This document shows positions 47,035 through 62,114 of a stretch of 64,000 nt of DNA, piece after piece. The translations under genes and the position numbers were made by a program. The stretch's first letter is position 1. Every line of letters begins with the position of its first letter. Origin of the DNA: Beroe ovata (taxonomy: Eukaryota > Ctenophora > Nuda > Beroida > Beroidae); the NCBI GenBank assembly GCA_946803715.1, contig CAMPET010000025.1, positions 227,246 through 291,245 of the forward strand, read 5' to 3'. The notes beneath the pieces are model-generated. The model made no database searches. It saw nothing but the letters and a program-made list of their open reading frames with translations, and was not told where the DNA came from.

Positions 47035-50000
47035 CTGAGAATCGTAAAAACTGACGAGTTCACTAAAATCTGATTCCGACACGTCCACATGGTTACTTCT
47101 CATGGCATTCCTGAAGTCACTAGTGGAGATCCATCCTCTGGACTTCGAATCGCAGCTCTGTTGGGAGGATATTTTCGTCAGATGAATGCAATAAATATGA
47201 TATAACTCGCGGTGGTCAAAACAATGTAAATCCACTCCCATCCGACTCAACGGAAGATACCCCAACAACAAACTGTAACATGAAAAACCCCTCTCACCTT
47301 GAACTGTTTCCTGAGTTGTTTCCAGTTTGCGAGCACATGTGAAGCAATGTTAGAGATCACGTGGTGGGGAGGCTCTATGCCTGGTCCTGGGGTCAGATCC
47401 CCCAGACATGTAGTCGATCTCCTGCAATATTATCATAGCTCAGGGGATGTTGCTACCAGGGGATGTTGCAACCAGGGGATGTTGCAACCTGAACCAGGGG
47501 ACGTTGATACCGAATCTGGTTCAACATAATGTTCAGCACCCTTACTATAAGTTAAAATGAACAACCTGAGGTCCATCTGGTTGGAGAGAGCCCTGGATAC
47601 CGATCTCACTGAGTCAGGTCTCATCATACTATCGAGAGACGTGCAGGAGGCAGCGCGGGACAAGTTGTAACTGAAGTTGCTCAGACGGCCAGACCTCAGT
47701 GACTGAGGGTTAGGGAGATGTAATGATAAGTCATACACAAGGCATTATAGATAAGTTATACAGGTAAGTATGATGTACAGTGTTGATTATGATTATAGAT
47801 GCAATGGAGTTTACTGCGACAGTGCGAATGACTCGCGATCTGTCTCTCAACTACACTTACCATGTGGGAGTCTCTGTCATCTTGACGTGAGTCTCTACCC
47901 CCTCTCCCGCTGAGAGCACTGATTCTCCCCAGGGAAGAGAATTTCTTCAGGAACACGGAGTAATTGACATTCCCCGTACCGTGTACATCGTACTTCTTAC
48001 AAAGTGTGTTCAGATCGTCAGCATCCAGCTTTATACCGAACTTTTCCAATCCCTCTGCGGTTGAAAGAGGAGATATTTAGTGATCTGGTACTTCACAATA
48101 TATTCATTGTTCTTTTTCCAAGTTATATCTTAACTCGTATACAATCCATGTTACACGATGGCTCGCACACCTCTAAAGATGCTGGTTGGCACCGCAGAGT
48201 CCCCAGGGAAGTGACCCTTGTAGAACTTGTAGAGTGGCATCCAGTTCTCGGTCACCTTGTCGCTTATCTGCTGCTCCACGTGCTCTGCTGACACGAAGGG
48301 AGCGGTGGAGGGACGCTTCACACTCGACAACAGATTCGTACACTGAGGTGAGGAGGGAATTATAATTATAGAGAGGGATAATGACGTTAATTGGACATAC
48401 TCGGAATCATGACTCACTGATTTTGATCTTCTAGACAGTCTGCCAGGTGTCTCCGAGTCTATTCTCGATCTTGTTCTCTGACCCAGCACAGCGTCCAACC
48501 AACTCTTGTTTTCCTGAAGGAGGGGAAGAACAGATTAACATTTGAAACGAGTAGGACATGACATCTGACTTCAATTTATACTTTACATTCTACAATCCAC
48601 ATGCAATTTGCACAATCACATCACATGGCTCATGCAACGAAGTTAAAAATTCCAGAAGGTGAACCATTCACTAGCAGTAGCATACAGGATTGTTGTCTAG
48701 AGGGCGAATATCGAATAGTATAGAAGGGATAAAATGAGAGTACATCACAAGAGCTTTCACTTTCTACATTGCATACCTTCCGAAGAGATTCTAGGTCAAT
48801 AGAAAACTGCAAACAAGGTTGTTGAGATAATGTAGTTATTGGTTAACGATATGACCCTTATACTTATATTACCTACTATGCATTTAATCAGGACAATGAA
48901 TAATCAGTATTATCACCTCCTCTGTGTCAATGACTGAGAAAGCGTCTAGGAACTGTTTGTAATCCACACTTCCGTCGGAAACTTGGGGGAGTTTCTTGGT
49001 GAACGCCTGAGAGTACGTGCAATGTGAGAATTTGAACAGCTAATGTCCATGAAAGAAGGGCACATCTTGTAACCTAGACGACAGCTGTCGACTAACATTG
49101 AACTGTTTGTCAGTCATGATGAAACAGAAGTTATCGAGAACTCGTCTGACAACTTCAACTGCCACAACGCCGTATTCCTTAGAGTCGACAGCTCCGAAGG
49201 CTTGCATCAGAACGTCCTTTATTTCGGAAATGCAGTATCGCATCTTGACCTCTGCGTCAGACGAGGACAGGTCCGGATATGATGCAATGTGAGGAGCCAC
49301 TCTGGATGAAAAAATATATTGATATTCCCCAAAACCTGGTTACAAAGCATCATCAGCAAGGAGTCATGTATCGCAACAAGCTGTATACCTGTTTTCCAAA
49401 CTATCGAAATTCTCGATGCCCATTGGTGTGACTTGCGGACTCTGGAAGAACTTGATGAACTTTTCGTAACTTAATCTTGATTTCTTATCCATCCCACATC
49501 GCTGCAGAATGAAGTTGAACTGATCTTCATCCACCAAGAAGTTGAAATCGAAGAGAACTTTCCTGAGGTCTAGTTTCCTCAGATATCCAAGGTTTTCCTT
49601 GTCCACAGCTCGGAATGCACTACGTAAATCCGTGAAGTGCTCGTGGATATTCAATCTGGTGGTAGATATGATGGATCAGATAGTGATTGGACATATCATG
49701 GTGACGGGACATGACCATACCATTCACGATAGTGCATGATCTGAAGACATACAGTGCGCGGCGCGCGCGTCGATTTAACTGGCAAAAACTGTGAGAGGTC
49801 GGGTTTATTATACATTCGAAAGTCACAGCGCGTGCCACGAACAAAACTTATACCGTAAATTTGTGACATGTGTCACAAAAAGTTCACATTTCCGAAACAC
49901 ACCTGAGTTGTCTTTCCAGTTCCTCATTGCTCATACGTTTCATGGTATGAATGTTATTGAGCAGGAGATCATCTCGCCGTATCATCTGATCTGTCATGAA

Positions 50001-53000
50001 GTTGTTACCAGTGTCAACACTGGTCTGAACTATAGTGGTACTGGTTCCTGTGTTGTCACCTGGACTAAAATCTTCAGCAGCTCGCCGCACAAACTGCTCA
50101 TGGTCGATATAACCGGTACGGTCATCATCAAAACTGAAGAACAATACAAACATATTTTAGACATTTTGTTGAGTGTTATGATTCATTCGTTCGTCTATCA
50201 TACTATCATGCGAGACATCAAGAGATATGAAAATCACACTCACTGTAACCACAATTTCTGGAATTCCTCGTTACTGATAGGTATGGTAAAATCTTTGAGT
50301 GCCTGTCTGAGTTTCTTTTTACTCAACTTTCCCTTTCCATCTTTATCCAACGACATGAAACACTGACAAAGACGGGACTAAGCAATCACCTCAAATAGTT
50401 AGATAGATTCATCTATGCCCGATTATATCACTGTTAACCACTATGTCAAGTCTTCTGCTAACCTTACTAAGAGAGCAGAACTGATCTAGAGCTTTTATCC
50501 TGAAAGTGTTGAGTACTGCTTCTCCTGTCATGTTAGCCGGAGCGATCGCGTCATTGCTCCGATGTACTGACACCAACCACTTGTGACTTGACACATCCTC
50601 TGTCTCCTCGAATACCGATACAAACTGCTGCACATTGATACGCTTCTTACCTGAATCAAAAACCTATATGTTATTGTGTGCCCCATGGAATGAATCGCAT
50701 TTGGCGTTAGGGAAGGCTAGTGAAGTAGTAAGGATTAAGCAGGCTAGCTGATTCGAATAATCGGTGAAAGTGAAAGAAAGAAAGCAAAATTGGCTGAAGT
50801 GTGGGCATTTCCATGTTTTGTTCATTTAATTATTATTCGAAATCTGGATTGGAGCACATGATTTGATTTAGTTCTGATTTGGTTCTTTGTGTTGAATGAG
50901 CTTTGATTGATGCAGGAACGATTGATAGCGATCTGCAAGTTCGTTCGAAATAGCAAAGACGTAGATCCAAAGACAATCGAATGACATTAATGAGCTTCGT
51001 TTCAGATTATGTGACACAGCTTGTGTGAATTGTGAGTCAAGAGAAGCATTTACATATTCGATGAGATACAAAAGTAATGGTTAAGCTTGTTGGCCATAAC
51101 GGTTGTTGGTTATAAGCATGACTAGTACAGTTGATTAAAGCACAGCCGTCACTTACAACAATGTGATTGATATCTGCCAACCATTTTCACACAATTCAGA
51201 TATCTGGTCAGATTTGAACTGGGAATATAGCAGGTAGGTGCCATTTTGAAGAAAATGCTTCCTCGAACCATAGAGAAAGAACACAGCTAGGATTGATAAA
51301 AAAAACCCTAGGACAAAATTTCCGTACCTTTAGAGATATGCGCCCACATTTCATTGATATCCTCCCTTTTCATGGGTATGAGAAGCTTGGTAAGAAGCGC
51401 CACTAAGTCCATCCTGTTTGCCAGTCCATCATTGTCTCTATCCATTGCGTGGAACGCGGCTCTCAGGGTACTGTAGCTATTCTGTAGCTTGGTGTTGAGC
51501 AGTGACATTCCTTCTGCCGTGTTCATTGGCTGAACTGGTGCACCAGGCACAATCTTAGGTGTCTAGAGCGGGGAGTAGGGTTTAAGGTGGTACTAGATTA
51601 CCATATTCAACCTCAGTCATGACATGTGCCAGAGGTAGGGATAATTATCTCGCAACTGACCCAAGTGGTATGCATCTTCTCAGCATATTCTGCATTGTTC
51701 TGTCTTTGGAAGTGTTCCAAGAACTCCTGGTATGATAGGGACTTCCCAACTTTCATTGTGGAACACAGGTCTTTGAATTGGGCATCATCCATCAGGAAAC
51801 CAGCTTTGAACAAAAACTGAAATGCAGATAATATGAGGTTAGAGCTGAGCGATTACAACCTCGCTTTCTTAGTGTCAAATATTCTACACACCCGTCTGAA
51901 GTGAGATCGCTTGATACGGCCAGACCCGTCCTCATCAAATCTGTTGAAGAGTTTCCTCATATCGGGGGCTCGCTGGTGAATGTAGTCGGTCAGCTGAACT
52001 AATATGTCATCCAGGGTTTGGGCCTTGGTGTGGTCGAGTGCGCGCTGCGCTACCACCTCCAGCTTCTTGCGATGCTCCTTCACCCTGGGATGGGAATGAG
52101 TGACTTCGCGTTGTCTCATACTCATGAGTCATCATACTTCTACTTGAGTCATTTGCACGCGTGTGCATGAGCTAAAATGTAGAGCAGTAGTCACAAGTCA
52201 CGTGACAGTAGCAAACTATCCGACATTCGCATGCATAGATGCGTAGCGTTTCATTATCAAACAAAAGTTTTGACTATATTTACATCCAAATAATTGTTCA
52301 CTGAATATATGTGCTGGTTCAACTCCTCCGGTCACTTATTTCACACCTCCAACAATCACCTTACCTGTCAAACTCAGATTCGACATTTTGAGCAGCAATC
52401 TTCTCGCTGAATCCGTTATCAGATGCCCTCAGATCAACTCCCAACTTCCGCATGAACTCATAGAAATCGAGAGTTCCGTCTGAATTAGGTGTACACCGGC
52501 TCGTTAACTTTTCAAATTGTTCCTGCGCACGGTCAGGGATCAGGACCATCCGATAAGCAAATGAGAATAGAGTGAGAATTCCATGGATATCTTTGGGTAC
52601 CGACAAGAATCGTAGAGGAGATAATCACACGATCAGACGACCGTCCACTATTGATAAAGTCAAGAATCCCACCTTCGAAAAGGGAGTTGAAAACCTCTCC
52701 AAGAACTTCCTGAGCTGAGCCTTGGACACCGATCCAGTGTTATCCTGATCGTACTGCTGGAATGCAATAGATACCATCTTCCGTTCATCACTTATCTTCT
52801 TTGAGAGGAGTTCTTCGAAAGCTGCATCCTCCAGATACTTGGGCTCTTTGTGGGGATTAACTTTGTGCACTGAGTTCAGCCACTTGTGTGAGCCCTGCGG
52901 CAAACATGGTCATCAAAATAGAGAACACAGGGTTGTTATTATAGAGAAAAAGTAGAATGACCCCATGATAAAAAATCGAGATGTTATTCCATCGATACTG

Positions 53001-55496
53001 GCATCTTGGTAAGAAGATGGACTCACACTGGATTCAGTATCCTCGAATAGACCAAAGAAACTTTTGTACGTTACGTGTCCCTTGTTAGAAGGATCCAAAA
53101 CACCCATCAACTTGGAAAACTGAGAGTCGGAAAGTCGGAAACAAAAACCGTCAATCACGTTTTTGAAATCCTTCCTGGAAATCTTGCCACTTCTGTTCTG
53201 AAATGGGATCCATTCTCAAGAAACCCGGATTATAATTAGTGAAAAAATCCTTCCTATCGAGAAGAATGACTGATTGTACCTCATCAAACACCAGGAATGC
53301 TTGCCGGATGGAGCTGTATCCTGTCACTATCTTACTCTTGAGCTTGTCTAGGAGCGCCTCGAGGTTTGGTTCTTCATGACTTTCAATAACAGGATGGAAC
53401 CTGGATAATGGATGAGTTATTAAACCATGTATGAGTTTAACTATCCACATTATATTGGAAAAGGGTAGGAACATTATAGGTGTAATTGGGATATAATGGA
53501 AGATTATCACAGATAACGAGGGCTTATTATCTGCTCCCTACTTGTGGTTAGGTTTGATGACAATGCTCTGGCCACAGCCCCCGACCTTCCTATCTTGTAG
53601 CTTGTTCAGCAGTACTTCATACCTTAATTTATGCTTTGCTTTGATTCCCAACCTGTTTCAAAAGTGTTTAATGTTCATGGTATATTTTCGATCTTGAAAG
53701 TTGAACGAGATTTCGATATTTTCCAGACACCAAACATAACTGACCGTAACATAAGAGCCTCGAACACTTGGTCCGACATCTCAAATGCGAATTTCTCCAG
53801 TGCCCTCCTCAACTGCTCAATTGTGATGTAACCCTCTGCGTTCATGTCCATTGACTTGAACGTACGGTACAGTAACTGCACTTTGTGTTTGATCTGAAGG
53901 TGTATGCGTGAATTAAGCAAGGAGATCGATAGATAGATATCCAACTCTCCAAAATGAACTGAGATCGTCCCCTGCCATGAAACCCACCTTGTTCCTTAGC
54001 TTGATCTCAACCTCGACTAGAGGGACTGTCTCACACCACAGCTGTTCTGTCTTCATCTTCTCAAGTTCTCTCTCAGCTTTTTTCTCAGCCGCGTCATCCT
54101 CCTCGAATATAACCAGGGCCTGGGTGGGACTGGCAGAGGGGGACTTGATGGGCAGCTGGGTGGAGATAACTGCTTTGAGGAAGGACATGTAGTCACAGTA
54201 TCCGTTACGAGTCGTGTCGTAGTGGTTGTACAACCTGGACGAGAGAGGGGAGGAACGTGAGGGACGTGAGAATGGACAGAATCGTGAAATGACTGATGGT
54301 GCCAGGTGCATGGTTTAGTGATACCTAGAATGTATCACGAGGGGAGACTAACTTGTCAAACTGCTGTTGGGAAATGTGGAAAGCAAAGTTCTCAATAACT
54401 CTTTTCAGATCGGACTTCTTAATCTTTCCATTTAGTTTGATGTCGAACATTCTCATCGCTTTGGAAATCTTCGGACCATTCTCATGAAGCTGAAGGAAAG
54501 AATCTCAATAACTATCTATTGATTAAATGAATCCCCATAACTATCTATTGATTAAATGAATCCCCATAACTATCTATTGATTAAATGAATCCCCATAACT
54601 ATCTATTGATTAAATGAATCCCCATAACTATCTATTGATTGAATGACTTAATCGCATTCCAAGAGCAACTGAAAACTTTGACTCACTTTTTGCTGCAGTT
54701 TCGATACAACGTGGTCCAGATTATCATTGGCAGGTGTCACTCTGCCTAACACCGGCGTGTCACGTGGCTTAGATTTGTTTATTTTGAATAGGAATTGGTT
54801 GTAGTTTAGTTTCTGATTGGATACACCATCAATCCTCTTCACAAGTTCATCAAACTGGGACCGAGTAAGGGGGAAGATGAAGTTCTCAACAACTTTCCGG
54901 AAATCTTCAAGAGAAATGAAGCTGCTCCGTTCACTGTCGAATGAGTAGAATGCCTGATGGGGAAGTAGCAGTTCATGGACTGAACTATTACATATGACCT
55001 CGTATAATGGTCAGGCATCCAGGAGTGATACGTTAAACATTACCTGTTTGATTTCAGGACACCTTGTTTTGATCTTGTTCTTGAGTTGCTGTAGCAACTC
55101 TTCACCCGATACAGCAACATCTAGGCTGGGTTGCTCGGCAACCACATCCAAGTCCCCTAGACTCGTGAGAAACGTATTAGCCACTGCAATGATGTACTAC
55201 CCGTGTTAGCAGACTTGAATTGGGAACCAGGCATGATAGATTGGGGGGAAAATCCCATTGTTTTCAATTGAAAAAGCAGTTATTCAAAACTATCATCACA
55301 GCAGTTGAATCACAACAGTTGAATCACGCAAAATCACGCACTCACCATGTTCAGCTACTTTGGGGGTGTGATGTGTGACCCCGGTGAGTGCAGCCCCACC
55401 CCCAGAACTCTTGTAGTCTGCAGGACGCTCATTGATAGACGCACATCGTGTGGAAGGTCGGAGGAGTCTCAGCTCAGACTTGGATATAGTGGGCAT
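46969..55496 (-). CDS. EFCAB6: EFCAB6, multi-EF-hand axonemal protein
   Basis: Long protein of repeated EF-hand pairs, in mammals a testis-enriched partner of DJ-1 and the androgen receptor and found in axonemes as a microtubule inner protein. About 25 exons from the ATG at 55496 (MPTISKSELRLLRP) to the stop at 46969, including blocks near 54.9, 54.2, 53.8, 53.1, 52.8, 52.4, 52.0, 51.4, 50.5, 50.0, 49.5, 49.2, 48.0 and 47.7 kb. Typical EF loops: DEDGSGRIKRSHF (about 51.9 kb), DQDNTGSV (52.7), DRDNDGL (51.4), DKDGKGKL (50.3), DDDRTGYID (50.1). The C-terminus KVFYNDFLRAFL matches human KISYNDFLRAFLQ. Many loops lack Ca2+ ligands, as in vertebrates. Summed exons give roughly 1,400 residues (human 1,501). 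Small exons and the exact 5' start remain uncertain. A TAG acceptor lies 11 bases before the start. Confidence 0.88.
54508..54646. repeat. 29-bp minisatellite in an EFCAB6 intron
   Basis: About 4.7 exact copies of AACTATCTATTGATTAAATG plus AATCCCCAT; the last copy is degenerate and runs toward the next exon. Confidence 0.95.
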
Positions 55497-55851
55497 CTCA
55501 TGGGAGCTATGTGTGTGTAGAAGTATGTTAGGTTTAATAGGGCATGATGGTATTATCATCAATCTTAATCAGTCAGATGAACGAGATCTCGAATTTGTCT
55601 TACACTGATCTACGGTGTTATGGGTTGTTCAATGTTCATAAAAATGTGAATGGTTAAAAACAGTGTATGTTAAAGAATCAAACATGGTGAATAAAATCTA
55701 TCAATTTGAAACATGAATGGTGAAATGAGTGAAATAAAATCTTGGGTAAAAACTAAAATCTCAGTTTCTGAGTGCAGGACATGACACGATACATGATATG
55801 AGCTTGAGAATTGTCGATGTTGGTGAGAGTATTGGTGAGAGTATTCCTTGA

Positions 55852-58800
55852 TCAGTGAAAGTAAAGTTCTTGAAAGATGATACACACACCAATCCCTTCG
55901 AATAACTTCATTGCCTGCAGAGGAGTAAAACGATAAAATTTTTCAATATTTCGCGATAAAATTAAGTACAATACGAAATGTACAATGTGTACAAACAATA
56001 CATCATAGGTATAAACTCCGTTTTACAGGCTCAAATAATCCCGACTATTGAAATTAGTATACCCAATGCCATGATATAAACTTGATTATTCTGTTGAAAT
56101 ATAAATGTTTCATTGATTAATCATTCATCATCAATTTCTCAGTATTAATATAAGATCAACCTGCCCAGTGCCCACGCAGTTCATCTGAATTGTGCGGTCA
56201 AAAAAGTTCATTTCTCTAAATAACTGAACCATCATCAAACATTAAATAAAGGAATGTAAAGGATCTAAGATAAAGACGAAGGTTTGTAAAGTTTACGTAC
56301 TTCATCCACGGAGGACGACCACTGTTGTTTCCACTTCTCCTCATTTCCCATCCACTGAGATGCAATGATACTGATCTCCTCCATGATGTTACTGAACCGA
56401 GTCTTGTACTCGCTGCAAGCCTCCTCTTTACACCTCATCGTGTCCTCGTGAACCGGTGTATACTTGCTCGTCTTGAACGAGGACGACCTTGAGGACGAGG
56501 TTCGCTCGGTAATATCCGTGAGGTGGAGCAATCTGATGTCCCGTCCCTCACCACTCTGTCCCCCTGATTCGGTTGTGTAGCCCTCGCGCTGGGCTCGGAC
56601 TTCCCGCTTCAAGAGAACGGTGGACGGAAGTTTCTGTTCCACAACTTTGCCGAGAATCACATCATCGGTTGTGACTAACTGGTCGAATAGGTTCAACAAA
56701 CGTTCTGTGCAACTGTTGATCGCTTCGACGAATTCCTTGGCAGAACCGGATTCAATGTTGGTCATTTCGTTGACGAACTCATTCAGAACGTCCCCTGATT
56801 CTATCATCCTATCTTCTTCTCTCCTGCACAGATTGTTCAGATCGACTTCATTGTTAGGATGTCCCAGGATGGGCTTGAGCGTTTGTTTGTTCGTCTCCTT
56901 TGCGCTGTTCACCTTGGTTTTATTCCTCTCAAACTGGTGTTTGATCATATACGTCTTCTGACTTGCTTCAGTCACATACTTCTCCAGTATCTCACTGAAC
57001 AGAAGTTTGGGAATCTCTTTATGAAGGAGCATAACCTCACTCAACATTCCTCTCAACTCCTGAATGCACTTGTTATAGAACTCCTCGGTTTGTAGATAGT
57101 AACTGTTGAGACGCTTGTTCAGTCCCTCCATGCACCCCTCTATATTGTCAGATATCCCTGCCCTCATAGGGGGTCCCTGATACTGTGCATAGTAAGCTTC
57201 ACTCGAGACACAGAGCGCACCCTGAGTCTCCTGTAGTATCTTCTTGATGAGTGGCATGAAGGAATGACAGTCTGTCAGCACCACAGACATCATCGACGAC
57301 CGTGAGGAAGCGGAGTTGTTCCTCTTCATTCTCTCTGATGTATCGACCCTGCTCTTCCCACGCTTAGCCGGGATCTTCTCTTTTTCCTTCTCCTTCACGA
57401 TAAACCAATCATAGAGTGTCTCTGTCTGAGCTCCCGCCTTCTTCCTGTCCTGGATAACCGACTCTGTTTCTACTGTTGATCCCCGCTGGTTTTTGGACAG
57501 ATTCAGGATGTTCTTTGTCAAGCTCACAACACTCTGGTAATCTTGAGGAGAGTCAGGCCGGACTTCTGATATTTTGGCGGGATTGATGGTCACCCCCACG
57601 TGATGTGAAGTCTTGGCACAATCCAGGTAGTGAATCCGCTTCTGGAATTGTTTGTATACTTCCGGGATAGCAGCTATCACCTCTTCTGGTCTAACTATGG
57701 GTTTGTCTGGGTGTGGTCTAGCACAACTGTCAATCAACTGTCTCAATCCCTCTATTTTACTCTTCAGTTTCCTTGACATCATGTTACACGCAGCAACTTC
57801 TGTTTTTATTTTCACTTGACAGTTTGACATCCAGCTGTTAACCTTCTCTAAAAACGCAACGTCAAGGATATGCATCTTCAGCTTGGTATCGAAATTAGTG
57901 ATGATTTCTTCAGCTGTTTCTAGACTCTTGGCTTCCATACCATCGAGTTCAGATAAGATATAGGTTTCGCAGTTGTCAATCTTCAGATTGCACTTCTCTA
58001 ATCGCTTTCTGTAGGTTTCTATTTCATCTGGTCCAAAATTACCTCCCTCTGCGAAAGGTTTGAACGCTAATCCGAATTTCTGATTACTTTCCCTAAGATC
58101 ATTCAACTTATCTTCCATTTTCCTCCTAAAGTCTGAAAGTTCCAACTTGATAAGATCTAGATAGTCCTCGTTTGCTGTGCTCACTTTTCCCTGCAGCGAG
58201 GAAAGATGGGCCGTCTTTTCCAGGGAGGGCAATGACTTCTCACATCCCTCCACCAGATCTCGGAACATGCCCTCCTTCTTCTCGTGTTTGACACCAAGCT
58301 CCTTGAACTCATTGCGGAGGGAGGTTATCTCCAGAGTGATGCCTGCTGCATGCTGCTTAACCCGCTCTTCATGATTCTTCAACTCATTCAACCTGACGTT
58401 GTAGATGTCCAATTTCATTCTCATAGCGCGAGGTTTGTGTATGTGATACCTCAACTCTATCTCACTCTTCAACTCGCTCAACTTCTCTGCCACAGTCTGC
58501 TTGGAGTTCTCATCCACTTCCCCCTCCAAAACATCCAAGTGTGTGAGGTAAATTGTGGACAATTCGTCTTCCAGTGATTTGAACCTATCGTCGGTGTAAG
58601 ATGGCCTGATAATGGGTTCAGAAACTTCAGTCATGAACGTGGCAACTTCGTCTACGTTGTTATCGGAGATGGTTGGCTCTTCATCTTGTTCTTCGGCTAC
58701 TCCACTCTCTTTAACTTCCTCAGTTGCTTCGACAGCTTCGGTAGCTTTTGCTTCTTCATCTTTATTCTCTTCCTCCTCGATGTCACATCCAGCATGTTTC

Positions 58801-61564
58801 CTGATATTCTCAATGTAGCACGCCAGTTCCACAGTTATCATGTCAGGATATGTTTTGATAACGGATGTCATATCTTGTCTGAAATTTGCATAAGCTGCCC
58901 CAATTTCCCTCAAAGAATCCGTTGCCTTCTCCAGATGTCTCTTCAGTTCCACATCGTTTGTGTCTTGTCTCATCTTATCCATTTCCATGTCCAGAGCACT
59001 CTCCAACTCTTTATTGATCTCATCGTGAGTCAAGCGACATTCCTTCATGGTATGGAGTAACTCGTTGTTTTTGTAGGTTACCTTGTCGCAGTAGTCTGTC
59101 CATATGTCAGCTGCCTTGTTCTGGAAATCGTAGAGAATGTGGAGATTCGATTTGAAAAGAGCAGAAGTCTCGGAAAATTCTCGTTCCATAGACGCGTTCT
59201 TTTCCTTGTTTTCCTTATTCCACTCTAAAATGAGCGGCATGAAGTACAGGTCCTTGATTGACTTTGCCTCCTCATCTGAGCACACTCCTTCATCCTTCAA
59301 CATATCCAGCATCTTATCAGCCACCTCCTCACAATCCACAGCCACTCTATCTCCAACAGTAGACAACTTGCTCAAATACTTCCGGTTAGTGTTTTCCAGC
59401 GTCTGATTCAACTCACACACCTCTTCATACCATCTCAGTACTCCATTGGGCGTGATGTTCGGCGGCTTCAGATCGATCACTGCCCTCAGTTTAGCAAACC
59501 TCCTATCCATAAGACCGCTCAGCTCTCGCTTCATGAGATCCACGGACGACTTGATATCAGCACAATCAGTTATAGCCGCTGTCTGCATGAATGCAACGAA
59601 CTTGCTAGTGGTGTTTTGCACGTGCAAGTCTCTCCACGTGGCTAGTCTCTCTTCCCACCTAACCCGATACCTCCTCAGTTTCACCACATTCTCCAGTTGT
59701 AGCTGGGTGATGGTGTTGGCATACAGCCGATAGTTAGTCAGGAGAAGCTGGTTGGAGGTATACACCTCGTTATCCATCAACAAGTTGATAGCATCAGCAT
59801 GGAGGAATGCTATATCGTGAAACAGGGCACTGTAGTGAACAAACAGCTCAGAGATCTGGTCCTTCCTCTCACACTCACTCCGGTTTACCTGCTCCTTCAA
59901 ATCTATGATCTCGTTACTTCGCTTCTGTAAAAGTGTCACGACATCATCCCACAGAGCCTCGAGTCGTTTGAGAGGATAGGTGTAGAGGATGTCATCCACA
60001 GCAATTCCAGCAAAGAGGGTGTCAATTTCAGATATTATCCAACTTATTCGTTCTTTAGCAGACTCCAAGTGAGCGAATACCTGCAAATTAGCTGATTTGG
60101 AAAATGTGAAAAGTGAGAATAACCCGGTGTTCTCGGTCGAAACAAAAACTTCTCAGAGCAAAAATATTTCCCGGACAGAGAACAAATATTTCATATCAAA
60201 CTTATTCAAAATATGTTCCCTGCCAAAGCAACCAGCTAACATGTAATTCTCACTAATAAACAGTTGTTTCTACTGCACAACAGAAGTATCTTATTGTAAT
60301 CACTTATTATGCAACATATTCAGGAGCCTTACAGCTACTTACGAAAAGAAATGAGAAAACAAGATCCTTACTCTGAGCTAAAAATAGAATCTTGCAACGA
60401 TCAATAAATCACAACAGAGATTTATTGGAGCAAGAGACCCTAACTATGGGACATTTATAATCATGTTATTCCGTGCAAGGATGCCCAAATAGAGACAAAT
60501 TCTGTACCTGAGGATCGATTTCCTTATTTAGCTGTCCCAGCTCCTCATGAAGGTCCTCTATGGCGTTCTTGTGACGCTGGTGTCTGCTCTCTGTTATCCG
60601 CTCAATGATGTCACTCTTTTTCGTTTGTTTCCCAACCAAGTTATCCTCCAGCTTCTCTACTTCCTGTAACCGAGGGTAGGGTAATGGAAAATAGCAATCT
60701 CAAGGGAGGAATATGCAGTTACGATGGAACAGGTGATAGGTGATACCTAGTTTCGAGGAGATAGGAAAATAGGTGATAGAGAATATCGACTGAAATCATG
60801 ATTTAGTCTAGAGACCTGACGAGGCCTCACCTTGCTGGCATAGAAAGGTTCATCCTCAGCCATCTCATAGTGCTCCATGTCAGATGCATGCTTTATATCG
60901 GAGGGGTTGGCCACCGGAAATGCTTGGTTCGTGGTGCTGGCCTTCACCAGTGGAATCTTCCCTGATTTGACACCAGTTACCTAAGGGAACAGAGAAGTGT
61001 TATGCGGGTGGTCAAAATCTGGAAGTGGTGTCAATAATGTGAATATCATCCAGAACAGTTTTTTCTCACTATTCAGCTACTTTTCAAAAATTTCTTTCTG
61101 CTCCATATGTAATGAGCATTAGCAGTAATAAATTGCAAGCTGGCATATGATAGCAAGTACAAAAGCTGTCATAGCAACGAGTAACAATATAGCAGTCTCA
61201 GCAGTTGTGCTATGACTTGCATCACTATTGATAGGACTGCTACAATCTGAATAGGTCACATCAGGATCAATAATCGGTGTAAGATACCACAACCGTATCA
61301 GCACCTGTCGGCAATATGTCACACTAACTACAGCTATAGGCCAGGGTAGTAATTCATGATTAAACACTGATACCTAACCATTAGGGATCGCTGGATCACC
61401 AATTCTTCGATCAGAATTACCTATCAATCAGGTCCATTACAACGGATACAATATGAGCTTCCTACCTTCTTGGGTCTGGATAGCGTCTCCATGAGCTTCA
61501 CCTCGGCATTTGCTCGGAACTGAGGCCGGAGCTTCAACTCCGGTAACTTGGCCGTCTCAACCAT
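55852..61564 (-). CDS. CCDC180: CCDC180, coiled-coil protein (DUF4455/DUF4456)
   Basis: Large coiled-coil protein linked to cilia and flagella in comparative and expression studies. Exons: 61564 to about 61468 (MVETAKLPELKLRP); about 60980-60833 (VANPSDIKHASDMEHYEMAEDEP region); about 60664-60508; a giant exon about 60081-56299 of ~1,260 codons; and a probable short last exon about 55912-55852 (AMKLFEGIG, stop). The giant exon holds the DUF4455 region (about first 450 codons: WDDVV, LRRYRVRWEERL, LIDNEVY-like MDNEVYTSNQLLL), a Glu-rich linker near 58.7 kb, more coiled coil, and the DUF4456 region (SSEAYYAQYQGPPMRAG, NKRLNSYYLQ). About 1,415 residues against 1,701 in human. Such a long uninterrupted exon contrasts with the many small exons of EFCAB6 next door. 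The last exon is the least certain part. Confidence 0.87.
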
Positions 61565-61592
61565 TCTCAGATAGGTACTCGGTCATGCCCTA

Positions 61593-61705
61593 CACTGTGT
61601 GTGAGACATTGTGTGAGACATTGGGTGAGACACTGTGTGTGAGACATTGGGTGAGACACTGTGTGAGACACTATGTGTGCCCTACACTGTGTGTAAGACA
61701 TCGGG
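61593..61705. repeat. GTGAGACAYTG minisatellite
   Basis: Irregular repeats of GTGTGAGACATTGGGTGAGAC-type units just upstream of the CCDC180 ATG, in the gap to CFAP119. Confidence 0.85.
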
Positions 61706-62114
61706 GTGAGGAGGGAAGAGAAGGAAAAGAGGGGGATTTTGTCGAGGAAAACTATAGTAGGGGCGGGTAGCGTGTGAATGAAGCTGGCACTAAAATCGTA
61801 AATATGCATAAAATGATCATTGAAAAACTTCACAACATTTTCATTGAAATATTTCTATTTTCAAATTCTGACATATATCTTCCCAATTCTCAACAATGAT
61901 TGAGCGACAGGATCAGACAACGTTATCGACTTCACATTCTATGAGATGTTGCTACGGTAGCGTGTGGATTTCCACAATTGAGTTCTAGCTTCATATGGCG
62001 TCAATAACAACTCTGATGTAGTTCAGCATAAACATTGAGTCAAGAGCTCTGGATGGACCGCGTGAAACAACTGACCGAGCCTGGATATTACCGGATTGAA
62101 CAAGGACCATGACA

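Noticed and set aside
55852-55912. CCDC180-EFCAB6 fusion through the AMKLFEGIG exon
   Set aside because: The exon phase does not match the EFCAB6 first-exon frame; it reads to its own stop.
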